DNA of 38,392 nucleotides from Thermoleophilia bacterium (GTDB lineage: Bacteria; Actinomycetota; Thermoleophilia; Gaiellales; Gaiellaceae): positions 1 to 38,392 of the forward strand of contig JAICNY010000004.1 of assembly GCA_025930955.1 (NCBI GenBank), given 5' to 3'. Made by a program: the position numbers and the translations under genes. The notes under the pieces are model-generated. The model worked only from the letters and a program-made list of their open reading frames with translations. It made no database searches and had not been told where the DNA came from. Of the stretch, positions 20,843 through 28,473 are shown one piece after another. Position 1 is the stretch's first letter. Every line of letters starts with the position of its first letter.

Positions 20843-22275
20843 ACGGCCTCCGGGACGGCGGGCGCCTCGGGCGAGCCGGTGCCCGTCATCTCGTGCGGAC
20901 GCACGAGCGCCGCGGCCACGATCGCGCCGACGAATGCGATCCCGGCGGCGACGAGGAGCGCGAGCGAAAAGCCGTCCATGAACGCGTCCGGCGTGCGCCG
21001 TCCGGCGGCCTCGTGCGCCACGATGGCGCCCATGAGCGCGATCCCGACCGACCCGCCGACCTGGCGGAAGGCGTTCAGGACGGCCGAGCCGACGCCGCTC
21101 TTGTCCACGGGGAGGGCGCGCATCGCGGCCGCCGCGCTCGGCGTCATCGTGAGCGACATGCCGAGCCCGCCGACGAGCATCGCGGGCAGGAGGTTCCAGT
21201 AGGTCGCGTTCGCGCCGAGCTGCGAGAAGTAGAGAAGCTGGATCGAGAGCAGCGTCATCCCGGCGGTCATGAGCCAGCGCGAGCCGATCCGGTCGGACAT
21301 GCGGCCGGCGACCGGAGCGACGAGGATCACGAGGATCGTCATCGGCAGGAACGCCGCGCCGGCCTCCACGGGCGAATAGCCGAGGATGTTCTGCATGTAG
21401 AGCGAGACGAAGAAGAAGACGCCGAACATGGCGAGCGCGACGAGCAGGACGACGAGGTTCGCGCCCGCGAACGTCCCGCTGCGGAAGAGCGTCAGGTCGA
21501 GCATCGGGACGCGCTGGTGCCGCTCGAGCAGGACGAACGCGACGAGCGCGACGACCGCCACCGTGAAGGAGACGAGGATGCGGGTCGACGTCCAGCCGTG
21601 CGTGTTGGCCTCGATGAGGCCGTACGTGAGCGCGAAGAGGCCGATCCCCGAGGTCAGGAGCCCGGGCAGGTCGAGCCGCTGGACCTCCGACTCGTCACGC
21701 GACTCGCGGATGACGAGGAAGCTCGCCGCGATCGCGAGGATGCCGACCGGGACGTTGATGAAGAAGATCCAGTTCCAGTTCACGTGCTCGGTGATGAGGC
21801 CGCCGACGAGCGGGCCGATCGCGAGGGCAAGAGCGGACACGCCCGCCCAGATGCCGATCGCCGTGCCGCGCTGGCGGGGCGGGAAGGTGGCGGCGATGAT
21901 CGAGAGCGTCGCCGGGTTCATGAGCGCCGCGCCCACGCCCTGGACGATCCGCGCGCCGATGAGGACGTCGCCCGAGCCGGCGAGCCCGCAGGCGAGCGAG
22001 GCGAGCGTGAAGATCGCGAGGCCGACGACGAAGACGAGCCGGCGGCCGAAGAGGTCGGCGAGCTTCCCGCCGGTGAGCATGAGCGCCGCGAACGCGAGGG
22101 CGTAGCCGGTCACGATCCACTCGAGCTCCGAGAGCCCGACGCCGAGCTCCCGCTGGATCGACGGCAGCGCGACGTTCACGACCGTGTTGTCGAGCATGAT
22201 CATGAAGAGCCCGAAGGAGACGGCCGCGAGGGTCAGCCACTTCCGGTTCGCCTCGTCGAGCAGCCGCGCGCGCAC
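20839..22275 (-). CDS. MFS multidrug exporter, DHA2 (EmrB/QacA) family
   Basis: A 478-residue membrane protein with about 14 predicted helices, a proton-coupled drug exporter. Markers: TM1 'MIMLDNTVVNVALPSIQREL' (the DHA2 D-N-T-V-V-N-V-A-L-P signature), motif A 'GGKLADLFGRR', 'RIVQGVGAALMNPATLSIIAATFPPRQRGTAIGIWAG', motif C-like 'LALAIGPLVGGLI' and 'NWNWIFFINVPVG'. GTG at 22275 has a TAACAT -10 box 6 nt upstream, giving a leaderless mRNA. The TetR gene follows in the same transcript. Substrate cannot be told. Confidence 0.93.
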   Translation of the reverse strand: MRARLLDEANRKWLTLAAVSFGLFMIMLDNTVVNVALPSIQRELGVGLSELEWIVTGYALAFAALMLTGGKLADLFGRRLVFVVGLAIFTLASLACGLAGSGDVLIGARIVQGVGAALMNPATLSIIAATFPPRQRGTAIGIWAGVSALALAIGPLVGGLITEHVNWNWIFFINVPVGILAIAASFLVIRESRDESEVQRLDLPGLLTSGIGLFALTYGLIEANTHGWTSTRILVSFTVAVVALVAFVLLERHQRVPMLDLTLFRSGTFAGANLVVLLVALAMFGVFFFVSLYMQNILGYSPVEAGAAFLPMTILVILVAPVAGRMSDRIGSRWLMTAGMTLLSIQLLYFSQLGANATYWNLLPAMLVGGLGMSLTMTPSAAAAMRALPVDKSGVGSAVLNAFRQVGGSVGIALMGAIVAHEAAGRRTPDAFMDGFSLALLVAAGIAFVGAIVAAALVRPHEMTGTGSPEAPAVPEAV

Positions 22276-22281
22276 GGGTCG

Positions 22282-22287
22282 ATGTTA
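22282..22287 (-). promoter_or_regulatory. -10 box (TAACAT) of the MFS-TetR operon
   Basis: TAACAT on the minus strand, 6 nt from the GTG at 22275; leaderless arrangement that supports this start. Confidence 0.5.
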
Positions 22288-22330
22288 GCAGCCACTATCC
22301 GGATGCCCGCGCGTTCCTTTCGGCCATGGG

Positions 22331-22466
22331 CGAGGGACTGTCCCCTCGTCCGCGGCAACCACGGCCTGTACGGCCGTGATTGCCGTCCTGGACGGCAGCG
22401 GCAAGCGAGGGCAGCCGGCGGGATCCGACAGGTCGTGAAGGGCCGTGACCCGGGGACAGTCCCCGG
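22331..22466. repeat. REPIN-like cluster of palindromes
   Basis: Four palindromic units lie in 136 bp between divergent genes. They are GGGAC-T-GTCCC (22334-22344), CACGGCC-tgtac-GGCCGTG (22360-22378), TGCCGTC-ctg-GACGGCA (22381-22397) and CCGGGGAC-A-GTCCCCGG (22450-22466). The first and last are also inverted copies of each other over 12 bp (GGGACTGTCCCC and GGGGACAGTCCC). Two inverted REP-like palindromes flanking a spacer is the plan of a REPIN. I find no ORF inside. Confidence 0.55.
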
Positions 22467-22515
22467 ATCGTGGACGCCGGGGACACGGCCCGCGTTCGCG
22501 GGACGCCCCGCCGGG

Positions 22516-22521
22516 TACCGT
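22516..22521 (+). promoter_or_regulatory. -10 box (TACCGT) of the AAA+ gene
   Basis: TACCGT, 6 nt before the GTG at 22528. Leaderless spacing; decides the GTG start. Confidence 0.45.
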
Positions 22522-22527
22522 GGCGCA

Positions 22528-23568
22528 GTGCCGCGCAACCCGCTCGACGAGGCAGGACGGGCGCTCCGCCAGCTCGGCGAGCGCCTGCGCGAGACCGGCG
22601 GGCCGGAGGGCGAGTGGATCGCCGAGCAGCTCGACCGGCTCCAGCCCGATGCGCGCCGGCGCGCGCCCGCCGAGCCCGAGAGGACGCTCGAGGAGCTCCA
22701 GGCGGAGCTCGACGCGCTCGTCGGCCTCGACACCGTGAAGGAGCAGGTTCGCGCCCTCGTCGCGTTCCTGCAGGTGCAGGCGCTGCGCAAGGAGAGCGGC
22801 CTCGCGGAGGTGGCGACGAGCCAGCATCTCGTCTTCCTCGGGAACCCGGGCACCGGCAAGACGACGGTCGCGCGCCTGCTCGCGCAGATGTATCGCTCGA
22901 TGGGCCTGCTCCGACGCGGGCACCTCGTGGAGGTCGACCGCGCCGGGCTCGTGGGCCAGTGGGTCGGCTCGACGGCGCTCAAGACGGACCGCGTGATCCG
23001 CCAGGCGCTCGACGGCGTGCTCTTCGTCGACGAGGCCTACGCGCTGACGCCCGAGACGGAGCGGCTCGACTTCGGCGCCGAAGCGGTCGAGACGCTGCTC
23101 AAGCGGATGGAGGACTACCGCCACCGCCTCGTCGTGATCGTCGCCGGCTACCCGCGGCTCATGCACCGCTTCCTCGCCTCGAATCCCGGCCTCCGGTCGC
23201 GCTTCGCGCGGGAGATCTCCGTTCCCGACTACTCGACGGACGAGCTGCTTGCGATCTCGCGCGGGTTCGCGGCCGAGCACGAGTACGCGCTCGGCGAGGG
23301 GGCCGAGGCGACGCTCGCGGCCGTCTTCGACCGCGCCGAGCGCGGCGAGGGGTTCGGCAACGCGCGCTTCGCCCGGACGCTCTTCGAGCAGTCGCTGAAC
23401 GCGCACGCCGTGCGGCTCACGGCGGGCGGGCTCGACACGCCCTCGCTCGACGACCTGCGCACGCTCGCCGAGGAGGATCTCCGCGCCGGCGCCCGGGCGC
23501 TCGGCGAGGAGCCGCCGCCGCTCCGCGCGCCGGTCGGTGGGTTCTTCCGCCGGCGCCGTACGGCCTAG
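22528..23568 (+). CDS. CbbX/SpoVK-type AAA+ ATPase
   Basis: A 346-residue AAA+ protein of the CbbX/CfxQ/SpoVK group, ring-forming remodelling ATPases. A helical N-terminal part contains 'ELQAELDALVGLDTVKEQVRALVAFLQVQALRKESGL', the family's lead-in. Walker A 'GNPGTGKTT' (105-113), 'VDRAGLVGQWVGSTALKT' (pore-loop region), Walker B 'GVLFVDEAYAL' and the sensor/Arg-finger stretch 'NPGLRSRFAREISVPDY' follow. The C-terminus 'GFFRRRRTA' is basic. No RuBisCO or type VII secretion genes are nearby, so the client is unknown. Confidence 0.88.
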   Translation: MPRNPLDEAGRALRQLGERLRETGGPEGEWIAEQLDRLQPDARRRAPAEPERTLEELQAELDALVGLDTVKEQVRALVAFLQVQALRKESGLAEVATSQHLVFLGNPGTGKTTVARLLAQMYRSMGLLRRGHLVEVDRAGLVGQWVGSTALKTDRVIRQALDGVLFVDEAYALTPETERLDFGAEAVETLLKRMEDYRHRLVVIVAGYPRLMHRFLASNPGLRSRFAREISVPDYSTDELLAISRGFAAEHEYALGEGAEATLAAVFDRAERGEGFGNARFARTLFEQSLNAHAVRLTAGGLDTPSLDDLRTLAEEDLRAGARALGEEPPPLRAPVGGFFRRRRTA

Positions 23569-23621
23569 GAGGGATTGGCGAGATGCCGTTCGCCTGCGGT
23601 CCAAGCTGTATTTCGCCCGCC

Positions 23622-23627
23622 TAGACT
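23622..23627 (+). promoter_or_regulatory. -10 box (TAGACT) of the acyl-CoA synthetase
   Basis: TAGACT, 7 nt before the ATG at 23635; leaderless arrangement. It supports this start over the ATG-less upstream extension in the track (23575). Confidence 0.5.
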
Positions 23628-23634
23628 GGCGGCG

Positions 23635-25554
23635 ATGGCCGAGATCGTCTGGCGCCCGACCGGCGAGGTGCTCGAGCGCGCGAACGTCGTGCGGCTCATG
23701 CGGCGGCACGGCTTCGACGACTACCGCGAGCTCGTGCGCCGCTCGCAGGACGACCCCGAGTGGTTCTGGCCCGCCGCCGTCGAGGACATGGGGCTCGATT
23801 TCTCGACCCGCTGGGAGCGGGTGGTGGACGACTCGCGCGGCCCCGAGTGGGCGACGTGGTTCGTCGGCGGCCGCCTGAACATCGCGGAGAACTGCGTCCA
23901 TCGCTGGGCGCGCTCGCGCCCTGAGGCCGTCGGCGCGGTGTTCGCGGGCGAGGACGGCACGCGTCGGGAGGTCACGTTCGCCGAGCTCTCCGCCGAGGTG
24001 ACGCGGCTCGCGGAGGGGCTCGCGTCGCTCGGCGTCCGCGCCGGCGATGCGGTCGCGATCTACCTCCCGATGTCGCCGGAGGTCGCGATCGCCTCGCACG
24101 CGTGCGCGCATCTCGGCGCGATCCAGGTGCCGATCTTCTCCGGCTTCGCGGCGCCGGCGGTCGCGGCGCGGCTGCAGGACTCCGAGGCGAAGGTCGTCAT
24201 CACGGCCGACGGGTCGCTCCGCCGCGGTCGCGAGCTCCCGACGAAGGAGGTCGTCGACGAGGCGCTCGCGCAGTCTCCGTCGGTGGAGCATGTCGTCGTC
24301 TGGCGGCGGCTCGGGTGCGACGCGCCGATGACGGAGGGCCGCGACGTCGCATGGGACGAGCTCGTCGCCGCCCAGCCGGTCGAGCTGCCGGCGCTCGAGG
24401 TCGAGAGCGAGCACCCGTATCTCCTCACGTACACGTCCGGGACGACCGGCCGGCCGAAGGGGATCGTCCACGTGCAGGGCGGCTTCCTCGTCTCGATCGC
24501 GCGCGAGGTCGCCTATCAGGCCGACTCGGGGCCGGAGGACACGATCCTCTTCGCCACCGACATGGGCTGGATCATGGGCCCCTGGACGGTCGTGGGCGGC
24601 GGCGCGATGGGCTCGAGGCTCGTCTTCATGGAGGGCGCCCCCGATCGCCCGCCCGACCGGCTCTGGCGGCTCGTCGAGGAGGAGCGGGTGACGGTGCTCG
24701 GCTGCTCGCCGACGCTCGTCCGCGCGCTCATGCAACACGGCGAGCCGGACGCCGACCTCTCCTCGCTCCGCGTGATCGTGACGACCGGCGAGCCGTGGAA
24801 CCCGTCGCCGTACCGCTGGCTCCTCGAGACGATCGGCGGCGGGCGCTGCCCGATCATCAACTGCTCCGGCGGGACGGAGGTCGGCGCGTGCTTCCTCTCG
24901 CCCACGCCTGCGATGCCGATCAAGGAGTGCTCGCTCGGCGGGCCCGCGCTCGGGATGGCGATGGACGTCGTCGACGCCGAGGGCCGGCCCGTGCGCGGCG
25001 AGGTAGGGGAGCTCGTCTGCCGCAGGCCGTTCCCCGGGATGACGCGCGGCTTCTGGCGCGATCCGGAGCGCTACCTCGACACGTACTGGCGCCGTCTGCC
25101 CGGGATCTGGGTGCACGGGGACTGGGCCTCCGTGGACGAGGACGGGTTCTGGTTCCTGCACGGGCGCTCGGACGACACGCTCAACATCGCCGGCAAGCGG
25201 ATCGGGCCGGCCGAGCTCGAGTCCGCGGCGGTGGGGCATCCCGCGGTCGCCGAGGCGGCGGCGGTCGGGATCCCGCACGAGGTCAAGGGTGAGGTGGCGT
25301 GGGTCTTCTGCGTGCCCGCGCCGGGGATCGACGCGTCGGAGGAGCTCGAGTCCGAGGTCGGCGCGGCGGTCGCCGCGGAGCTCGGCAAGGCCTTCTCGCC
25401 AGACCGCGTCCTCTTCGTGCCGGCGCTCCCGAAGACGCGGAGCGCGAAGATCGTGCGCCGCGCGGTTCGCGCGCAGGCGCTCGGGCAGGATCCCGGGGAC
25501 ATGTCGTCCGTCGAGAACCCCGAGTCGCTGGAGGACATCGCCCGTGCCGTCTGA
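23635..25554 (+). CDS. AMP-dependent acyl-CoA synthetase (acetyl-CoA synthetase-like)
   Basis: A 639-residue adenylate-forming enzyme joining a short carboxylic acid to CoA. The N-terminal ACS-type region includes 'WFVGGRLNIAENCVHRWA'. The P-loop-like 'LLTYTSGTTGRPKGIVH', 'VVTTGEPWNPSPYRWL...INCSGGTEVGA', 'VHGDWASVDEDGFWFLHGRSDDTLNIAGKRIGPAELES' and the catalytic Lys605 in 'LPKTRSAKIVRR' are all present. The length matches acetyl-/propionyl-CoA synthetases, and the exact acid is not decidable. It overlaps the SDR gene by 11 nt, suggesting an operon. Confidence 0.9.
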   Translation: MAEIVWRPTGEVLERANVVRLMRRHGFDDYRELVRRSQDDPEWFWPAAVEDMGLDFSTRWERVVDDSRGPEWATWFVGGRLNIAENCVHRWARSRPEAVGAVFAGEDGTRREVTFAELSAEVTRLAEGLASLGVRAGDAVAIYLPMSPEVAIASHACAHLGAIQVPIFSGFAAPAVAARLQDSEAKVVITADGSLRRGRELPTKEVVDEALAQSPSVEHVVVWRRLGCDAPMTEGRDVAWDELVAAQPVELPALEVESEHPYLLTYTSGTTGRPKGIVHVQGGFLVSIAREVAYQADSGPEDTILFATDMGWIMGPWTVVGGGAMGSRLVFMEGAPDRPPDRLWRLVEEERVTVLGCSPTLVRALMQHGEPDADLSSLRVIVTTGEPWNPSPYRWLLETIGGGRCPIINCSGGTEVGACFLSPTPAMPIKECSLGGPALGMAMDVVDAEGRPVRGEVGELVCRRPFPGMTRGFWRDPERYLDTYWRRLPGIWVHGDWASVDEDGFWFLHGRSDDTLNIAGKRIGPAELESAAVGHPAVAEAAAVGIPHEVKGEVAWVFCVPAPGIDASEELESEVGAAVAAELGKAFSPDRVLFVPALPKTRSAKIVRRAVRAQALGQDPGDMSSVENPESLEDIARAV

Positions 25555-26314
25555 GGACGTGACGGGCCGGGTCGCCCTCGTGACCGGCGGCGGGCGCGGA
25601 ATCGGGCGCAGGATCGCGCTCGAGCTCGCGGGAGCCGGGATGCGCGTCGCCGTCTCCGCGCGCACCGCCTCGCAGGCCGACGAGGTCGCGCGGGAGGCGG
25701 ACGGGCTCGCGATCGAGGCGGACGTCTCGCGGGAGGAGGACGTCGAGCGGATGATCGCCGAGGTCGAGCGCGAGCTCGGGCCCATCGACGTGCTCGTGAA
25801 CAACGCGGGGATCGCGATCTGGGAGAAGTCGGCCTGGGAGACGCCGGTCGAGGACTGGTGGCACGTCCTCGAGGTGAACCTCCTCGGTCCCTATCGCTGC
25901 TGCCGCGCCGTGATCCCGGGGATGATCGAGCGCGGTCGCGGGCGAATCGTCAACACGGGCAGCGGCGCGTCCTACCTGCCCGGGTCGTCGTCGACGGCGT
26001 ACGCGGCGAGCAAGGCGGCGCTCGGGCGCTTCGGCGAGACGCTCGCGAAGCAGCTCGATGGGCACGGGATTCCCGTCTTCACGATCTCCCCCGGGCTCGT
26101 GCGGACCGAGATGACGGAGGAGGCGTTCCCCGACGACGCGCCGTGGACGCCGCCGGAGCTCGCGCCCCGGCTCGTGCTCGCGCTCGCCTCGGGCAGGCTC
26201 GACGCGCTGAGCGGCCGCTACATCCACGCCGAGCACGACGACGTCGACGATCTCGAGCGCCGCGCCGCCCAGATCGTCGCGCAGGACTTGAACGCGATCC
26301 GCCTGCGCCGCTAG
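25544..26314 (+). CDS. Short-chain dehydrogenase/reductase
   Basis: A 256-residue classical SDR using NAD(P)H. Cofactor motif 'TGGGRGIG', 'NNAG', catalytic Ser in 'NTGSGASYLPG' and 'YAASK' are in order, and 'SPGLVRTEMTEE' is typical of the substrate lid. GTG at 25544 lies inside the end of the synthetase gene (11-nt overlap). The pairing of acyl-CoA synthetase and SDR suggests fatty-acyl or related carbonyl metabolism; the substrate is inferred only from context. Confidence 0.92.
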   Translation: MPSEDVTGRVALVTGGGRGIGRRIALELAGAGMRVAVSARTASQADEVAREADGLAIEADVSREEDVERMIAEVERELGPIDVLVNNAGIAIWEKSAWETPVEDWWHVLEVNLLGPYRCCRAVIPGMIERGRGRIVNTGSGASYLPGSSSTAYAASKAALGRFGETLAKQLDGHGIPVFTISPGLVRTEMTEEAFPDDAPWTPPELAPRLVLALASGRLDALSGRYIHAEHDDVDDLERRAAQIVAQDLNAIRLRR

Positions 26315-26343
26315 CTGGTTTTCGCTCTCTAGGCAGAAACCAG
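26315..26343 (+). terminator. Hairpin CTGGTTT/AAACCAG after the SDR gene
   Basis: 7-bp arms (26315-26321, 26337-26343) start right after the SDR stop codon. A possible terminator between the SDR and nadE, the latter having its own start 22 nt further on. Confidence 0.4.
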
Positions 26344-26365
26344 GCGCCCTGCAACACTGACGGCG

Positions 26366-28078
26366 ATGAGGATCGCGCTCGCGCAGATGAACTCCGTCGT
26401 CGGCGACCTCGACGGCAACCGCGAGCGGATCCTCGGCCGACTGCACGCGGCGCGCGGCGCGGGGGCCGACCTCGTCCTCTTCCCCGAGCTGGCGGTGACG
26501 GGCTACCCGCCGGAAGACCTGCTGCTCCGTCCCGGCTTCCTCCACGCGGCGCGCCGCAGCCTGGAGCTGATCGCCGCGGAGACGAAGGAGATCGCGGCGC
26601 TCGTCGGCACGCCGCACCTCGACCGCGACCTCTTCAACGCGTGCGCCGTCTGCGCGGACGGCCGGGTGAAGGCGGTGTACCGCAAGCGCTTCCTCCCGAA
26701 CTACGGCGTCTTCGACGAGGACCGCTACTTCCAGCCGGGCCGCGACCTCGTGCTCCTCAGGCTCGGCGACACGCTCGTCGGCCCGACGATCTGCGAGGAC
26801 ATCTGGCAGCCGGGGCCGCCCGCGACCGACCTCGCGCTGGCGGGTGCGCACGTCGTCGCGAACATCTCCGCGTCGCCGTTCCACCTCGGCAAGGGGCGCG
26901 AGCGCGAGGAGATGCTCGCCCAGCGCGCCCGCGACAACGTCGCCTGGGTCGTCTTCGTGAACGCGGTCGGCGGCCAGGACGAGCTGCTCTTCGACGGCCA
27001 CTCGCTCGTCGTGGACGAGGAGGGCGAGGTGGTCGCCCGCGGGCCCGCCTTCGAGGAGACGCTTCTCGTCGTGGACATCGACCCCGCCACCGCGACCGGC
27101 CGCCGGCTCTCCGACGCGCGCCGCCGGTCGCAGGCCCGCGAGCGCGTCGACCTTCCCGACCCGCCCGTCGTCGACCTCGGGAAGCCGCGCCCGCAGAAGA
27201 CGGCGGCGCCGCCCGCGCTCGCCCCGATTCTCCCCGCCCTCGAGGAGATGCGGCTCGCGCTCGAGCTCGCGTTGCGCGACTATCTGGAGAAGAACGGCTT
27301 CCGCGAGGTCGTCCTCGGGATCTCCGGCGGGATCGACTCGGCGCTCACCGCGGCGCTCGCCGCCGAGGCGCTCGGCCCCGACCGCGTCACCGCCGTCTCG
27401 ATGCCGTCGCGCTTCACGTCGAAGGAGACGCGCGCGGACGCGCGCAGCGTCGCCGAGAACCTCGGCGTCCGGTTCCTCGAGCTGCCGATCAACGGGATCG
27501 TGAACGCCGTCGGCAAGACGCTCGCCGAGCCGTTCGCGGGAACCGAGCCGGGCCTCGCGGAGGAGAACATCCAGGCCCGCGCACGCGGGCTCGTCCTCAT
27601 GGCGCTCTCGAACAAGTTCGGCTCGCTCCTCCTCGCGACCGGGAACAAGAGCGAGCTCTCGGTCGGCTACGCGACGCTCTACGGGGACATGGCCGGCGGG
27701 TTCGCCCTCCTGAAGGACGTGTACAAGACGGACGTCTTCCGCCTCGCGCGCCACCTGAACGAGCGCGCCGGCCGCGAGCTCATCCCGCAGACGACGATCG
27801 ACCGCCCGCCGAGCGCCGAGCTTCGCGCGAACCAGCGCGACGAGGACTCGCTGCCGCCCTACGAGGAGCTCGACCGCGTCCTCGAGGCGTACGTCGAGCA
27901 GGACCGCTCGCGCGAGGAGCTCGAGGCGGAGTACGACGCGGAGACCGTCCACCGGGCGCTCGCGCTCATCGACCGGGCCGAGTACAAGCGGCGCCAGGCG
28001 CCGCCCGGCGTGAAGCTCCGCCCCAAGGCGTTCGGCCGCGACCGCCGCACTCCGATCACGAACCGCTGGCGCGGCTGA
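26366..28078 (+). CDS. nadE: Glutamine-dependent NAD+ synthetase
   Basis: A 570-residue two-domain enzyme for the last step of NAD+ synthesis. The N-terminal nitrilase-type glutaminase domain has Glu41 ('FPELAVTGYPPED'), Lys107 ('YRKRFLPNYGVF') and Cys143 ('GPTICEDIW'). The C-terminal synthetase domain has the PP-loop 'LGISGGIDSALTAAL', 'SNKFGSLLLATGNKSELSVGYATLYGDMAGG' and 'PPSAELRANQRDEDSLPPYEELD'. All catalytic residues are present. AACACT sits 7 nt before the ATG as a weak leaderless -10. Its stop overlaps the next start (TGATG). Confidence 0.95.
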   Translation: MRIALAQMNSVVGDLDGNRERILGRLHAARGAGADLVLFPELAVTGYPPEDLLLRPGFLHAARRSLELIAAETKEIAALVGTPHLDRDLFNACAVCADGRVKAVYRKRFLPNYGVFDEDRYFQPGRDLVLLRLGDTLVGPTICEDIWQPGPPATDLALAGAHVVANISASPFHLGKGREREEMLAQRARDNVAWVVFVNAVGGQDELLFDGHSLVVDEEGEVVARGPAFEETLLVVDIDPATATGRRLSDARRRSQARERVDLPDPPVVDLGKPRPQKTAAPPALAPILPALEEMRLALELALRDYLEKNGFREVVLGISGGIDSALTAALAAEALGPDRVTAVSMPSRFTSKETRADARSVAENLGVRFLELPINGIVNAVGKTLAEPFAGTEPGLAEENIQARARGLVLMALSNKFGSLLLATGNKSELSVGYATLYGDMAGGFALLKDVYKTDVFRLARHLNERAGRELIPQTTIDRPPSAELRANQRDEDSLPPYEELDRVLEAYVEQDRSREELEAEYDAETVHRALALIDRAEYKRRQAPPGVKLRPKAFGRDRRTPITNRWRG

Positions 28079-28473
28079 TGCCGAAGCGCTTCGAGTACGC
28101 GGCGTCGATCAACCGCGAAGGCGCGCTCTGCGCGGAGGATCGCGACCGGCTCGACCCCGGCGAGACGTGGACGCCGGAGCACCTCGTGCTCGCCGCGCTC
28201 TGCCGCTGCACGCTCTCGAGCCTGCGCTTCCACGCGGAGCGGGACGGCCTGCGCGCCGCGGGCACCGCGGCCGCGAGCGGCGTCGTCACGAAGCGCGAGA
28301 AGGACGGCCGCTACGCCTTCGTCGAGCTCCTCTGCGGGATGGACGTCACAGTCGAGCCGGCGCCGGACGGGCTCGGCGACCTCCTCGCCCGCGCCGAGCG
28401 CGACTGCTTCGTCGGCGCCTCGCTCACCGCGTCGGTCGAGTACGAGTGGCGCGTGAACGGCGAGCTCGTCTAG
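28078..28473 (+). CDS. OsmC-like peroxidase-family protein
   Basis: A 131-residue OsmC/Ohr-fold protein. 'PEHLVLAALCRCTLSSLRFHAERDGL' places Cys42 and Cys44 on the central helix, and 'RDCFVGASLTASVEYEW' places the partner Cys110, the usual two-cysteine arrangement for thiol-dependent reduction of organic hydroperoxides. The ATG shares one base with the nadE stop, so it is translationally coupled to nadE. Its TAG stop shares CTAG with the convergent S55-like gene. Confidence 0.88.
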   Translation: MPKRFEYAASINREGALCAEDRDRLDPGETWTPEHLVLAALCRCTLSSLRFHAERDGLRAAGTAAASGVVTKREKDGRYAFVELLCGMDVTVEPAPDGLGDLLARAERDCFVGASLTASVEYEWRVNGELV

